Positions 44,072 to 52,745 of a stretch of DNA of 64,000 nt are shown here, piece by piece. Location: NCBI GenBank assembly GCA_963715025.1, contig CAVQQQ010000008.1, positions 1 through 64,000 on the forward strand, in the 5' to 3' direction. Made by a program: the position numbers and the translations under genes. The notes under the pieces are model-generated. The model was not told where the DNA came from and did no database searches. It worked only from the letters and a program-made list of their open reading frames with translations. This DNA is from DASSJT01 sp963715025 (GTDB taxonomy: Bacteria > Actinomycetota > Actinomycetes > Actinomycetales > Dermatophilaceae). Within the stretch, counting starts at the first letter, position 1; every line of letters begins with the position of its first letter.

Positions 44072-44671
44072 CGTGCGGGTCAGAATCCTCGTAGCCGCTC
44101 TCGCGTCAATGCTGACTGTTGCCGGCTGACCACCGGCGCGGCACCCAGGTCCCTGGAGCCGACACGCGGGGGAACCTCGCCCTCAGGGTTAGCGTCGACG
44201 CCGTCCGCCACTCTGACCAGCCCGGCATCGAATTCACGAGCCGCCAGTGCTGAGCCTGCTCGAGCGTGCACCGCCCAAGACCTCCAGGCGCAGCTCCGAC
44301 CCCAGGGCGATGGTGCGGGGGGACACCTGCTCTCGCTCGTAGACTTCCGCAACGTCAGCAGCACACCCTGCCTGCTGACCGGCTACCCCAGCCGAGTGAC
44401 CCTGGCAGAACCGGGCCAACCGCTCGTGACGGCCACCGCCGGGAGCTTCTTCCCGGCCCCGGACAGTGCGCCGATGAACCCCGGAGCGGTGACGAGCCTC
44501 GGCGTGGAAACCGACTCTCCCTGCGCTGCTCGCCCCGACGGCGGTTGGAGCGGGCCGATCTACCACGAGGTACGTGTGACGTTACGTGGCGGCGTGCTCA
44601 GCGTCCCTGTCCCGCACGGCCTCGACGTGGGCTGCGGTGTGCACCTCACCAGTTTCACCAACTGGCAGTGA
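44072..44671 (+). pseudogene. DUF4232 lipoprotein with frameshift at the lipobox
   Basis: GTG 44072 (after GGGAGG) encodes a signal peptide VRVRILVAALASMLTVAG, then TGA at 44126-44128 where the lipobox Cys should be. One frame over, the mature DUF4232 domain continues: ACTAQDLQAQLRPQGDGAGG, HLLSLVDFRNVSSTPCLLTG, YPSRVTLAEPGQPLVTATAG and VPVPHGLDVGCGVHLTSFTN, stop at 44669-44671. A single missing or extra base separates the two. DUF4232 proteins are actinobacterial exported proteins of unknown role. Confidence 0.7.
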
Positions 44672-44758
44672 GCCTGGGGCTCACACGCTCGGCGGCCAAT
44701 GAGGATGGCGCCGGCAACCGCTGGCTCAACCACGTCCTCTGCCACCGGGACGCGCATC

Positions 44759-45124
44759 TCACGATGCCGGTTGTGCCGCCGCCCAGACAGCGCTGATCCG
44801 GCCGTCGGTGATCGTGAGGAGGTCCACGACGCGCAGCTCCACCGGGCGGCCGTCGACGAGAGCCTGCAGCAGGAACGCGAACGCCACCTTGCGACGTCCG
44901 GCGGCGTCCTGCCCCTCGGTCACGTCGACGACGATCCGTTCGGCGTTCTCATGCGACCTCTGCATCGTGCGCGCCATGGCGACGAGCTCGGACACCGCAA
45001 CCGCCGCTCCGTTGAGCGTCACGGGATCGGTGTACATAGCATGGAACTCTGCCAGCGCCGCCTCGTCGCCGGGCGGCAGCGGACCATTCCAGAGCCGGAC
45101 AAGCCGATCGATGTCGAAGCCCAC
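44759..45124 (-). CDS. SnoaL/NTF2-like protein
   Basis: A 121-residue SnoaL-like (NTF2-superfamily) protein: FDIDRLVRLWNGPLPPGDEA, FHAMYTDPVTLNGAAVAVSE, ELVAMARTMQRSHENAERIV, and VELRVVDLLTITDGRISAVW near the end, which is the family's last strand with the D-x-x-x-x-x-D-G-R-I pattern. The fold is a cone-shaped barrel that binds small hydrophobic molecules. ATG 45124 is the natural start. It is alone and convergent with the DUF4232 remnant. Confidence 0.8.
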   Translation of the reverse strand: MGFDIDRLVRLWNGPLPPGDEAALAEFHAMYTDPVTLNGAAVAVSELVAMARTMQRSHENAERIVVDVTEGQDAAGRRKVAFAFLLQALVDGRPVELRVVDLLTITDGRISAVWAAAQPAS

Positions 45125-45395
45125 CTGTCCAGTCTGCGCCCGCCCGGTGGCCCAGCGACAGGCCGGGCTGATTGCACCTCACCATTCGCGGATCGCGGAC
45201 AGAACCCATGAGAAGAGTGCGGATGCCGAGACCTAGGCTGGCGTCGTGCCCTTCGCGAATGAGGGAAACTCTGAGCGCACTGCCCGGCATGAAGGACGAA
45301 CTGGTGGTGTGTCTCACGCGCCGCAGATCACGCTGATTCGCATTGCGGGGGTACGCCGGGCCCACCAGCCCGCCGCGGCGACCAAGGCAGGACAG

Positions 45396-45645
45396 GTGAC
45401 AACCAAGGGCCGGCGAGATGCATGGGCGGCGTGGCTGGCCGAGCGCCGTCACGGCGGCGACCCCGAGCTGCTGCGCCGGCAGCTGGAGTTCCTCGCCCCG
45501 ATTCGCGACCAGGTCGTTGCCAACGCCGCGCTCGCCGCCGGGTATCGAGTACTCGACGTCGGCTCCGGGGGTGGGCTCATCGCCTTCGCCGCCGCCGACG
45601 CGGTGGGACCCACCGGGCAGGTGATCTTCAGCGACGTGTCCTCCG
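45396..45645 (+). pseudogene. SAM methyltransferase, only the N-terminal third left
   Basis: GTG 45396 opens TTKGRRDAWAAWLAERRHGG, DPELLRRQLEFLAPIRDQVV, GYRVLDVGSGGGLIAFAAAD (motif I) and GPTGQVIFSDVS (motif II). Right after that (about 45645) the sequence no longer looks like a methyltransferase, and motifs for the rest of the Rossmann domain and the substrate region are missing. A deletion joint is likely here. Confidence 0.65.
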
Positions 45646-45969
45646 GCATCTCTCGCATGTCCCCTGCGAGTTCCCCCATCGGATCGCCCACGGGCCGCAG
45701 GCGCCGCGCACTCAAATGCCGCGTTGAGCGGGCCACGCGCGCCCCGAGGATGACGCAGATCGCGCTCGCGACCACGGGGATGCTGGGTGGCCCGGGGAGC
45801 CCGTCGCCATGTTTCTGTTGTGACCGTCATGAACAGCGATTGCCGCTGGCGGAGCCATCGTGTGGCTGTGCACTGGAGCGACGAGCCGTTCTACGACGAA
45901 TACCTACAGCTGCACATGCCCGTGGGGTTTGACGCCTGCTCCCCGGCGCTTGCCTCGGACAATGACTTC

Positions 45970-46311
45970 ATGGTCGATGTCGACCCGGAGCGGTTCGAAG
46001 GCATGGTCGCCGAGGCGCTCGATGGGTTGCCACCGGAACTGGGGCGGCTGATGAGCAATGTGGCGATCATCGTGGAACATCAACCGGGCCCGCCCGGGTT
46101 GCTCGGGCTCTACCGCGGCATTCCGTTGACCCGCCGCACGACGAGCTACGCGGGCGTCCTGCCCGACCGGATCACGATCTACCGAGTGGCGATCTGTGCG
46201 GTCTGTCGTACCGATCAAGAGGTTGTGGAGCAGGTTCGCCGGACCGTCGTTCACGAGGTTGGTCACCACTTTGGGATCGACGACGCACGCCTGCGCGAGC
46301 TCGGCTACTGA
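45970..46311 (+). CDS. Small zincin-type metallopeptidase (DUF1025-like)
   Basis: A 113-residue protein of the small bacterial metallopeptidase family. It starts MVDVDPERFEGMVAEALDGL then PPELGRLMSNVAIIVEH, includes LLGLYRGIPLTRRTTSYAGV and LPDRITIYRVAI, and ends with the zinc site VVHEVGHHFGIDDARLRELG (HEXXH plus downstream Asp). ATG 45970 matches the usual family start; the frame is open to 45787 but without similarity, and no strong ribosome site decides. Intracellular protease-like role, target unknown. Confidence 0.82.
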   Translation: MVDVDPERFEGMVAEALDGLPPELGRLMSNVAIIVEHQPGPPGLLGLYRGIPLTRRTTSYAGVLPDRITIYRVAICAVCRTDQEVVEQVRRTVVHEVGHHFGIDDARLRELGY

Positions 46312-46570
46312 GGCTCTCGACGTCGGCTCGGTCGCCACGTGACGGCGCACCTTCGCAAAGCGTCAGTCACCCAATTCCACTCTCATGCCGCCATTGGCTC
46401 GTGCCGCGACGCGGTCGTCTCAAGGTCCGTAGGCTGGTACTCATCGGTTAAGGAGGGGCCAGTGATCCCCACAATGGTCCCGGCTACGCCTGGTGGCCGT
46501 CTGGCTGCCTCGGGCGTCGTGTACCCGAACGCTGTCCTGTGCGACGACGATGTAGCGCGTGCCGCACCAC

Positions 46571-46603
46571 AGCAGCACCCGCCGAAACGGGGCTGCTGCT
46601 TTC
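46571..46603 (+). terminator. Hairpin between convergent genes
   Basis: AGCAGCACCC (46571-46580) pairs with GGGGCTGCTGCT (46589-46600) with one bulge, followed by TTTCC. It lies between the metallopeptidase and the convergent glucosidase gene and may serve either. Confidence 0.5.
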
Positions 46604-46629
46604 CTGGTGCAGTAGTGACTGCGACTTCG

Positions 46630-48990
46630 TCACTGGTTGATGGTGAACGACGCCTCCATGGTGGCGGCGGACGAGTCACCGCCGTACACCTCGATCGTCC
46701 CCGGCTCTACGACGTACTTGCCGCGGTTGTCGTAGAAGCCGAAGTCGCTCTTGTCGAGGGTGAATGTCACCGTCGTCGACGCCCCGGCCGCCAGCGTGAC
46801 GCGCTGGAAGCCGCGCAGCCGGCGGACCGGCTGGGAGATGCTCGCGACGGGGTCGTGGATGTACATCTGCACGACATCGTCACCGGCGCGGTCGCCCGTG
46901 TTCTTCACGTCCATCGAGACCGTGAGGTTGCCGTTGCGGCCGACGCTCGAGCGGCTCAGACTCAGGTTGGAGACGTCGAACGACGTGTAGCTGAGCCCGT
47001 AGCCGAACGGGTATAGCGGCTGGCAGGTCGGCAGGTCGCGGTAGCGCGAGTTCCACTTGAAGGTCGCGTCGCACGGACGCCCGGTCGGCTCGTGGTTGTA
47101 GTAGTACGGCACCGTGCCAACGCCACGCGGGAACGAGACCGGGAGCTTGCCGCCCGGATTGACCTTGCCATAGAGCACGTCGGCGACCGCGTTGCCGCCC
47201 TCGGTGCCCGGGAACCAGGCCTCGAGGATCGCCGCCGCCTTGTCCTGGACGGCGGTCAGGTCGAGCGGGTGGCCGTTGAACAGCACCACGACCACGGGCT
47301 TGCCGGTGGCCGCGACCGCGTTGAGCAGGTCCTCCTGGTGGCCCGGGAGGTCGAGCTGGCTGCGGCTGTTGGCCTCACCGCTCATGAAGCCGTTCTCGCC
47401 GAGGGCGAGCACGACCTGCTGGGCGTTGTTGGCCGCCTTGACGGCGTCCTGGATCGTGGTTCCGTCGGTACCCGGACCGGCGCACACCTCGTCGTCTGGG
47501 GTGATCGGCGGGTTGGCGTTGTTCGGCGGGTCGAAGTTGTGCGCCAGATTGCAGGCCGCGGTGTAGGTGACCGGGGCCGAGCTTGCCGCCTTCAGCCCGT
47601 CGAAGAGGCTGACGAACTTCGGAGCCAGGTCGTCCCAGCCGCGTCCCGACCACGGACCGAGCACCTCGTCGACCGTCTCGGCGAACGGACCGATGAGCGC
47701 CGTCGACTTGCTGGGGTCGAGCGGCAGCGGCTGGCCGGCGTTCTTGAGCAGCACCATTGATCGACCCGCGGCCCATCGACTCTTCGCCAGGTCGGCCGGC
47801 GTGCCGTAGCTCGCGGGGTCGTTGGCCGTGCTGACGTTGACGTACGGGTGGTCGAACAGTCCGGCGCGATACTTCACGCGCAGGATCCGCCGCACCGCGT
47901 CGTCGAGGCGCGACATCGTGATTCGGCGCTCGTTGAGGAGCTCCTGGCCGTAGTCGCGGATGTTGGTGCTGACCATCTCCGAGTCGGTGCCGGCCATCAG
48001 GGCCGCGGCCCCGGCGCCGGGACCGTCAGCGGCGATGCCGTGGCCGCACGGGCCGCTGTCGGGCTTCACGGGTGGGCAGGCGCGCAGCTCGGCGACGGCG
48101 GTGTAGTCGCTCTCGACGAAGCCGTCGAAACCCCACTCCTTCTTCAGGATGTCGGTCTCGGTGTACTTGTTGGCACATCCGGGAACCCCGTTGATCGCGT
48201 TGAAGGAGCACATGACCGTGTCGGCTCCCGCGTCGATGGCGGCCTTGAACGGCGGCAGGTAGAAGTTGCGCAGCCGGGACTCGGACATGTCGGTGGTGTT
48301 GTAGTCACGGCCACCCTCGGGCTGACCGTAGGCGACATAGTGCTTCACGCTCGCGACGACCTTGTCCCGAGCGCTGTAGTCCGTGCCCTGGTCACCCTTG
48401 ACGCGGGCGGCCGACATCACCGAGCCGAGGTACGGGTCCTCGCCTGCACCCTCGACGATGCGCCCCCACCGGGGCTCGTGGGAGACGTCCACCATTGGGC
48501 TGTAGATCTGCTTGAGGCCCTCGATGGCGGACTCCTTTGCGCCGACCACGGCGTCGGCCTGCGCGACGTTCGGGTCGAAGGAACTAGCGGCACCGAGCGG
48601 CACGGGGAAGATCGTGCGATAGCCGTGGATGGTGTCGTAGGCGAAGAGGATCGGGATGTGCAGTCGCGACTGCTCGACCGCGACGTGCTGGAAGTGGTTG
48701 ATCTTCTCGGGGTCGACGAGGCTGAAGACCGAGCCCACGCCCGCCTTGGCGTCGGCGTCGGTGATCTGGCCGTCGGAGAGAAGCTGCACCTGCTGCAGCT
48801 TCTCCTGCGTCGTCATCTGTGAGAGCAGGTCGTCGACCTGCTGCTCGATCGTCCTGCTGGTGGGGTGCCGGGTGGGTGCCAACGCCTGTTCGTCGTCGGA
48901 CATGCCGACCGCGAGAGCCGTTCCTCCAATCGCGAAGCAGAGGGCTAACACGGTGCCGACCGCGCCCGTCCGTCGTCCGATCCTTGCCAT
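46630..48990 (-). CDS. bglX: Secreted GH3 beta-glucosidase
   Basis: A 786-residue family 3 glycoside hydrolase with all three domains. Signal peptide RRTGAVGTVLALCFAIGGTA then LAVG. (beta/alpha)8 domain: VDDLLSQMTTQEKLQQVQLL, IPILFAYDTIHGYRTIFPVP, YSPMVDVSHEPRWGRIVEGA then GEDPYLG, KVVASVKHYVAYGQPEGGRD, and the nucleophile Asp in WGFDGFVESDYTAVAEL. The beta/alpha sandwich domain holds the acid/base region (ALGENGFMSGEANSRSQLDL) and the C-terminal fibronectin-like domain has YPFGYGLSYTSFDVS. It hydrolyses terminal beta-glucosides outside the cell. Strong site GGAGG before ATG 48990. The gene symbol is by similarity only. Confidence 0.93.
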   Translation of the reverse strand: MARIGRRTGAVGTVLALCFAIGGTALAVGMSDDEQALAPTRHPTSRTIEQQVDDLLSQMTTQEKLQQVQLLSDGQITDADAKAGVGSVFSLVDPEKINHFQHVAVEQSRLHIPILFAYDTIHGYRTIFPVPLGAASSFDPNVAQADAVVGAKESAIEGLKQIYSPMVDVSHEPRWGRIVEGAGEDPYLGSVMSAARVKGDQGTDYSARDKVVASVKHYVAYGQPEGGRDYNTTDMSESRLRNFYLPPFKAAIDAGADTVMCSFNAINGVPGCANKYTETDILKKEWGFDGFVESDYTAVAELRACPPVKPDSGPCGHGIAADGPGAGAAALMAGTDSEMVSTNIRDYGQELLNERRITMSRLDDAVRRILRVKYRAGLFDHPYVNVSTANDPASYGTPADLAKSRWAAGRSMVLLKNAGQPLPLDPSKSTALIGPFAETVDEVLGPWSGRGWDDLAPKFVSLFDGLKAASSAPVTYTAACNLAHNFDPPNNANPPITPDDEVCAGPGTDGTTIQDAVKAANNAQQVVLALGENGFMSGEANSRSQLDLPGHQEDLLNAVAATGKPVVVVLFNGHPLDLTAVQDKAAAILEAWFPGTEGGNAVADVLYGKVNPGGKLPVSFPRGVGTVPYYYNHEPTGRPCDATFKWNSRYRDLPTCQPLYPFGYGLSYTSFDVSNLSLSRSSVGRNGNLTVSMDVKNTGDRAGDDVVQMYIHDPVASISQPVRRLRGFQRVTLAAGASTTVTFTLDKSDFGFYDNRGKYVVEPGTIEVYGGDSSAATMEASFTINQ

Positions 48991-49143
48991 GGGGACACCT
49001 CCGAGAACGCGATGTGATCACCGAGTCTCCCAAGTCTTGCGCCGTCGTGAATGGCGGTCAAATGGTGGAGGATCGGGCGAACTGCGCAGTCGCTCACTCA
49101 GCCGAGGTAGCCATCAAGATCCCCACCGCGGCACCCGGACCTG

Positions 49144-49527
49144 GTGCCGCACGAGGACTTCGGCGACCAGCCGCAGCGGCCGCCGCAGGCCAGGTGGTTG
49201 CGGTCCGGGCAGGTCGGCGGTCGTTGGCCGGGACCCTCCGCGCGCGATGGAAGCCCGCAGCGTCGTCAACGGTCGCGTGCACGTCGTGACCCTCACGACC
49301 AAAGCGATGACGGACACATCATCCCGCGCGAGAAGTACGACGTGTCCCAGGACTTCGAGCAGCTCACCGACGACCCGCACATCCCGTTCGGACCAGCGCC
49401 GTACGCAATCGCGGCCCGCATGTACGACATCGCCTGCGACGAAACCTCAGGCGACAGCAGAGCTGCACGCGTTGAGGCGATCGCCTCCAGCCTGGCCTAC
49501 ACGTTCCGCGGCCAACCGGCAGAGTAG
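49144..49527 (+). CDS. Hypothetical protein, C-terminal part protein-like
   Basis: The first 55 residues are Arg/Pro-rich and doubtful. From about 49310 the frame reads IIPREKYDVSQDFEQLTDDP, HIPFGPAPYAIAARMYDIAC and SRAARVEAIASSLAYTFRGQ, which has normal protein composition, but I cannot place it in a family. The true start may be a later codon or have been lost. It lies 150 bp from the divergent glucosidase promoter. Confidence 0.35.
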   Translation: MPHEDFGDQPQRPPQARWLRSGQVGGRWPGPSARDGSPQRRQRSRARRDPHDQSDDGHIIPREKYDVSQDFEQLTDDPHIPFGPAPYAIAARMYDIACDETSGDSRAARVEAIASSLAYTFRGQPAE

Positions 49528-50391
49528 CCAGCCGCACGCCCCACAACACGTCCGCGTTCGGACAGCTGGCCGCGCCAAATGCGACGTATCAAATAGCCGA
49601 GCTTGAGAGCCGCAATGGCCACCAACACGAGGTTCTGGTTGGTCCGACGAGCCCGGCCCGCGACATTCGTGCCAGACAACAGCCAATACGGAGAAGGTTA
49701 GCCACCAGTAGACAGCCCAGGCATTGCCCGTGAGCGGGCCACCGAGGCGGGCCGCTCTTCCTCAGCGCGGAGGGGTGCGGGGCGGCTGAGCTCGCGGCGC
49801 GGCTGGTGACGCTCGACGCCGGAACACGTCATCTCGGCCGTGCGTCCTTTCGCCCACAAAGACGCGGCAGAGACGAACCGTGGCCGCCACTCAACGCGAG
49901 GGTCGAGTCGGTGCTCGATGCGCGTCCGCACTCGCCTACCGGGCTGTTTGGCGCAAGGAGGACCCAAACTTGACAACTGCATTTCGGCATCTCGCTCTGA
50001 AGCCCGCGGTCGCTGGCGACACTCGTGCTGAGGCACTCCGAGGGAACGTGGGCCGTGTCCAACGTTCGGTCGTTCGCCGGTCTACACCGATTAACCGCTC
50101 GGCGGTGGAGTCGGCGTCGTGGACACGATGGCGGCGACCGCCGCGCCAACGTTCTGCGCCAGCTCTGCGTCATACGTGCTCTTACGGCGCCTTGAGACCA
50201 TGGCGCAGAGGCGTCGTGCCCATCCGTCGTGCTCGACGTCTGTTTGATCGCTCTCAGAGGGCTTTCGCTTCTCCTGGTGTGTTCATCACGCTTCGGATAG
50301 TCGGTCCGATGGGGTTGGTTCCATGGGATAAGCGCCTCGTGCTCGGCGGGAAGGCGCATGGATCGCGCTGTCCCGAGGCCGCATTGCGAGA
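49528..50391. other. Long stretch without a recognised gene
   Basis: About 860 bp. On the reverse strand 49560-49679 a frame reads NLVLVAIAALKLGYLIRRIW then RGQLSERG, perhaps the remnant of a small membrane protein. The rest (49690-50390) gives only arginine-rich shadow frames on both strands. Confidence 0.3.
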
Positions 50392-50652
50392 TCACTCGAT
50401 GGCGGATCTGCGGGTGATCCCGGTGTTCAGACGCGGAACGGTGTACCAGTTTGATTCGCCGAGAAGCTGCATCGTGGCCGGGAGGAGCACCCCTCCGACC
50501 ACCGTGGCGTCGATCAGAACGGCTGCCGCGAGACCGACACCCAGCTCCTTGAGCGTGACTTGCGGGAGCGTCGCGAAGATGGCGAACACGCACACCATCA
50601 CCCGCTTGGCCATGGTCTCCTCGCTCACCAGGAACGCAGCGGCCGCCCGCAC
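50392..50652 (-). pseudogene. MMPL-family transporter C-terminal remnant
   Basis: Reverse frame VMVCVFAIFATLPQVTLKEL then GVGLAAAVLIDATVVGGVLL and PATMQLLGESNWYTVPR is the last membrane-helix pair and tail of MMPL (RND-like lipid/drug) exporters (family: Q-L-G-V-G-L-A-x-A-V-L-I-D-A-T-I-V-R-x-V-L-L-P-A-x-M). Nothing of the other 600-900 residues is present, and the residues before VMVC are not family-like. Confidence 0.75.
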
Positions 50653-50805
50653 GCGCCTCGATCCTGGGTCGCAACAACCCTGTAGCCCTGTATTCTAGGG
50701 TCGTCCGGCCTTGACGGAAACGACCGGCGAATCGCCTGAAGAGACTCCTGGGCCCTCAGAAGGCTGCAGGCGCTGGCCCCACAAGGCGAATAAGGGGGAA
50801 TCAAA

Positions 50806-51484
50806 ATGTCGTATAGGACTTTGAAGTCAAAGCTGTTCGGAACGATCGGAGGTTTGGCCGTAGCAGGCATGGTGTTGGCGGGAGTCGCCGCTATTACGGC
50901 TTTCACGGCCTCGTCGCCGCAGGCGGCCCAGCCCGGCGCTATTACACCGCCACCCCTGCCCGACGGCATGGCGCCGGTGCCAGCGGGGAACAAGCTGTTC
51001 CTGGGGACTCACGCTGTCGGCACCCAGAACTACGTCTGCCAGCCCTCAGGCGCTGGCGTCGCCTACGTACTCTTCACGCCGCAGGCCACCCTGTTCGGCG
51101 ACGACGGTGTGCAAATCATCACCCACTTCAACAGCCCCAACCCGGATGAACCTAACACTGATCCAAAGGTGGTGGCCCCTGAGGGCACGATCCGCGCCAC
51201 GTGGCAGTATCAAGGACACGAGCAGGGTCTGGGCCAAGGTGCACCAACCCAATGGAGCGGTCACCGTCGACCAGGAAGCGATTGCCTGGCTCCTGCTCGA
51301 TGCGGTTGGACACCAGAACGGACCGACCGGTGGCGACAAGCTGACGCAGACCACCTTCGTCCAGCGGCTGAACACCACTGGAGGGCTCGCACCGACGACG
51401 GGCTGCAGCTCGCCAACAGACGTCGGTAAAAAGGCGTTTGTGCCTTACACGGCCGACTACTTCTTCTACCAGCCGACCAAGTAA
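50806..51484 (+). pseudogene. DUF3455 secreted protein with one frameshift
   Basis: ATG 50806 (after AGGGGGA) encodes a signal-anchor LFGTIGGLAVAGMVLAGVAA, then LPDGMAPVPAGNKLFLGTHA followed by VGTQNYVCQPSGAGVAYVLF and VAPEGTIRATWQ. Near 51215 a 1-base shift is needed to continue DTSRVWAKVHQPNGAVTVDQ, EAIAWLLLDAVGHQNGPTGG and LTQTTFVQRLNTTGGLAPTT, ending FVPYTADYFFYQPTK at 51482. Both halves are typical DUF3455 (QNYVC-like start and Y-x-A-D-Y-x-F-Y end). Function unknown. A single indel may be an error. Confidence 0.72.
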
Positions 51485-51591
51485 GTCGCCTTCCTCGCGT
51501 CGATCCAGCATCGGTGGAGGCGCTGCGCAACCGCTATCGCGCGCCGCGCTCTAAAGCGGTCCCCGGTCGACGAACACGCTGAAGTCATGAC

Positions 51592-52023
51592 TTAACTCGA
51601 AGCTTGACCTACCGCTCCCGCCCATGCGTGTCTCGCATCTGCTACACCCCGGGCACGCAGCGCCAGCCAAACCGTGCCGCCATTGACGCCCAGGTGGCTG
51701 CCGATCCGAGCCACTGACCAGTCCTGCTGATACAGCCGTGTGGCCAGGTCCACCTGCTCCTCGGTCATGCTCTGGCCTCGCATCTTGATGTCCCGGAGGT
51801 GCAGGTGCCCAGAGACCGTGTTCCGGTGGATCTTGAAGCGCTTAGCCAGGTTATAGACCGTCGCTCCACCCTCGTAGTCGGTCACCAGCTCTGTCACTTC
51901 GTCTTCAGTCAGTCGTCGGGCGGTGCCCCGTGTTCGAGCGCGTGCTTCGGTCCTGTCCGGGCCCCTCCGGTCGATGGATCGCACCCGATCTGCCCAAGAT
52001 GTCCAGTTGGAGTAACGTCCCAC
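51592..52023 (-). CDS. Helix-turn-helix protein resembling the C-terminus of serine recombinases
   Basis: A 143-residue protein with two Hin-like HTH units: LTEDEVTELVTDYEGGATVY then NLAKRFKIHRNTVSGHLHLR, and MTEEQVDLATRLYQQDWSVA then RIGSHLGVNGGTVWLALRAR. The sequence RSIDRRGPDRTEARARTRGT before them looks like the linker of a resolvase-type enzyme, whose catalytic domain (Y-x-R-V-S-T) is not found upstream. It may be a free-standing DNA-binding protein or the remnant of a recombinase. Confidence 0.6.
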   Translation of the reverse strand: MGRYSNWTSWADRVRSIDRRGPDRTEARARTRGTARRLTEDEVTELVTDYEGGATVYNLAKRFKIHRNTVSGHLHLRDIKMRGQSMTEEQVDLATRLYQQDWSVARIGSHLGVNGGTVWLALRARGVADARHAWAGAVGQASS

Positions 52024-52161
52024 GGGCAGGACTAGGTGCCGGCGTCCTGCGTGGCCGCTCCCACGGACGTAGGCGAATGGGGGTTGACGCCCTCCCTAGG
52101 CAGGAGGACAGTGCGCCCCCAATGAGGCGAACCGCGTCCTCATGGCGAAAGGGGCGTTCCC

Positions 52162-52431
52162 ATGCGCACTGTTCTGCTCCGCAGCATCCTCGCGATCGGC
52201 GCATCCGCCGCTCTGGTCGTTATCGCACCCGCCAGCGTTGCCGGGGCGACCCCGGGACCGACACCCGATTACGGCCTCACCGGCGCGTGCAACATGACCA
52301 ACCCCAACGCCGCGTTCGGGATGTTCACGATCGCTGGCTCCCGAGCCAACCCTAACGGATTCGATGTCGGCATGATCATCGCCATCCTCAACACCAACGG
52401 CGGCACCATCCCCGACAATTGCGGAGGCTAA
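52162..52431 (+). CDS. Small secreted protein
   Basis: An 89-residue protein: a signal peptide MRTVLLRSILAIGASAALVV then IAPASVAGATP (cleavage near residue 30), followed by a 60-residue mature part DYGLTGACNMTNPNAAFGMF then TIAGSRANPNGFDVGMIIAI and GGTIPDNCGG with two cysteines that can form a disulfide. The mature sequence resembles small exported actinobacterial proteins of unknown function. ATG 52162 is preceded by a weak GAAAGGGG site. Confidence 0.6.
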   Translation: MRTVLLRSILAIGASAALVVIAPASVAGATPGPTPDYGLTGACNMTNPNAAFGMFTIAGSRANPNGFDVGMIIAILNTNGGTIPDNCGG

Positions 52432-52561
52432 CGCCCGCTGCTCCTCGGGACGACGTCCGATCGTCCGCGAGCTCGTAGCCGCAAGACCGCGGGTTCGCCT
52501 GAACCAAGGCGGCGGGCGCGGCCTTCCCTCCTTTCTCCCGCAATGACGCACCTGCGCACAC

Positions 52562-52598
52562 GAAGAGGCCCCCCGCTTCTCAACTGGGGGGCCTCTTC
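52562..52598 (+). terminator. Strong hairpin terminator
   Basis: GAAGAGGCCCCCC (52562-52574) and GGGGGGCCTCTTC (52586-52598): perfect 13-bp stem, 11-nt loop. It lies 131 bp after the small secreted protein gene. Confidence 0.75.
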
Positions 52599-52745
52599 CA
52601 CAGGCTCTCAGCCTCGGCAGGGTACGCCCGGTAACGCTCGGATCTGCCGATGAGCGTGCGGTGCCTGCGGGACTCAGGGAGGGAAGAGGCGTACACCCCC
52701 TTGCTACGGTTTGCTCGTCGGTGCCGACCGGCTGAGGGGGACGCG

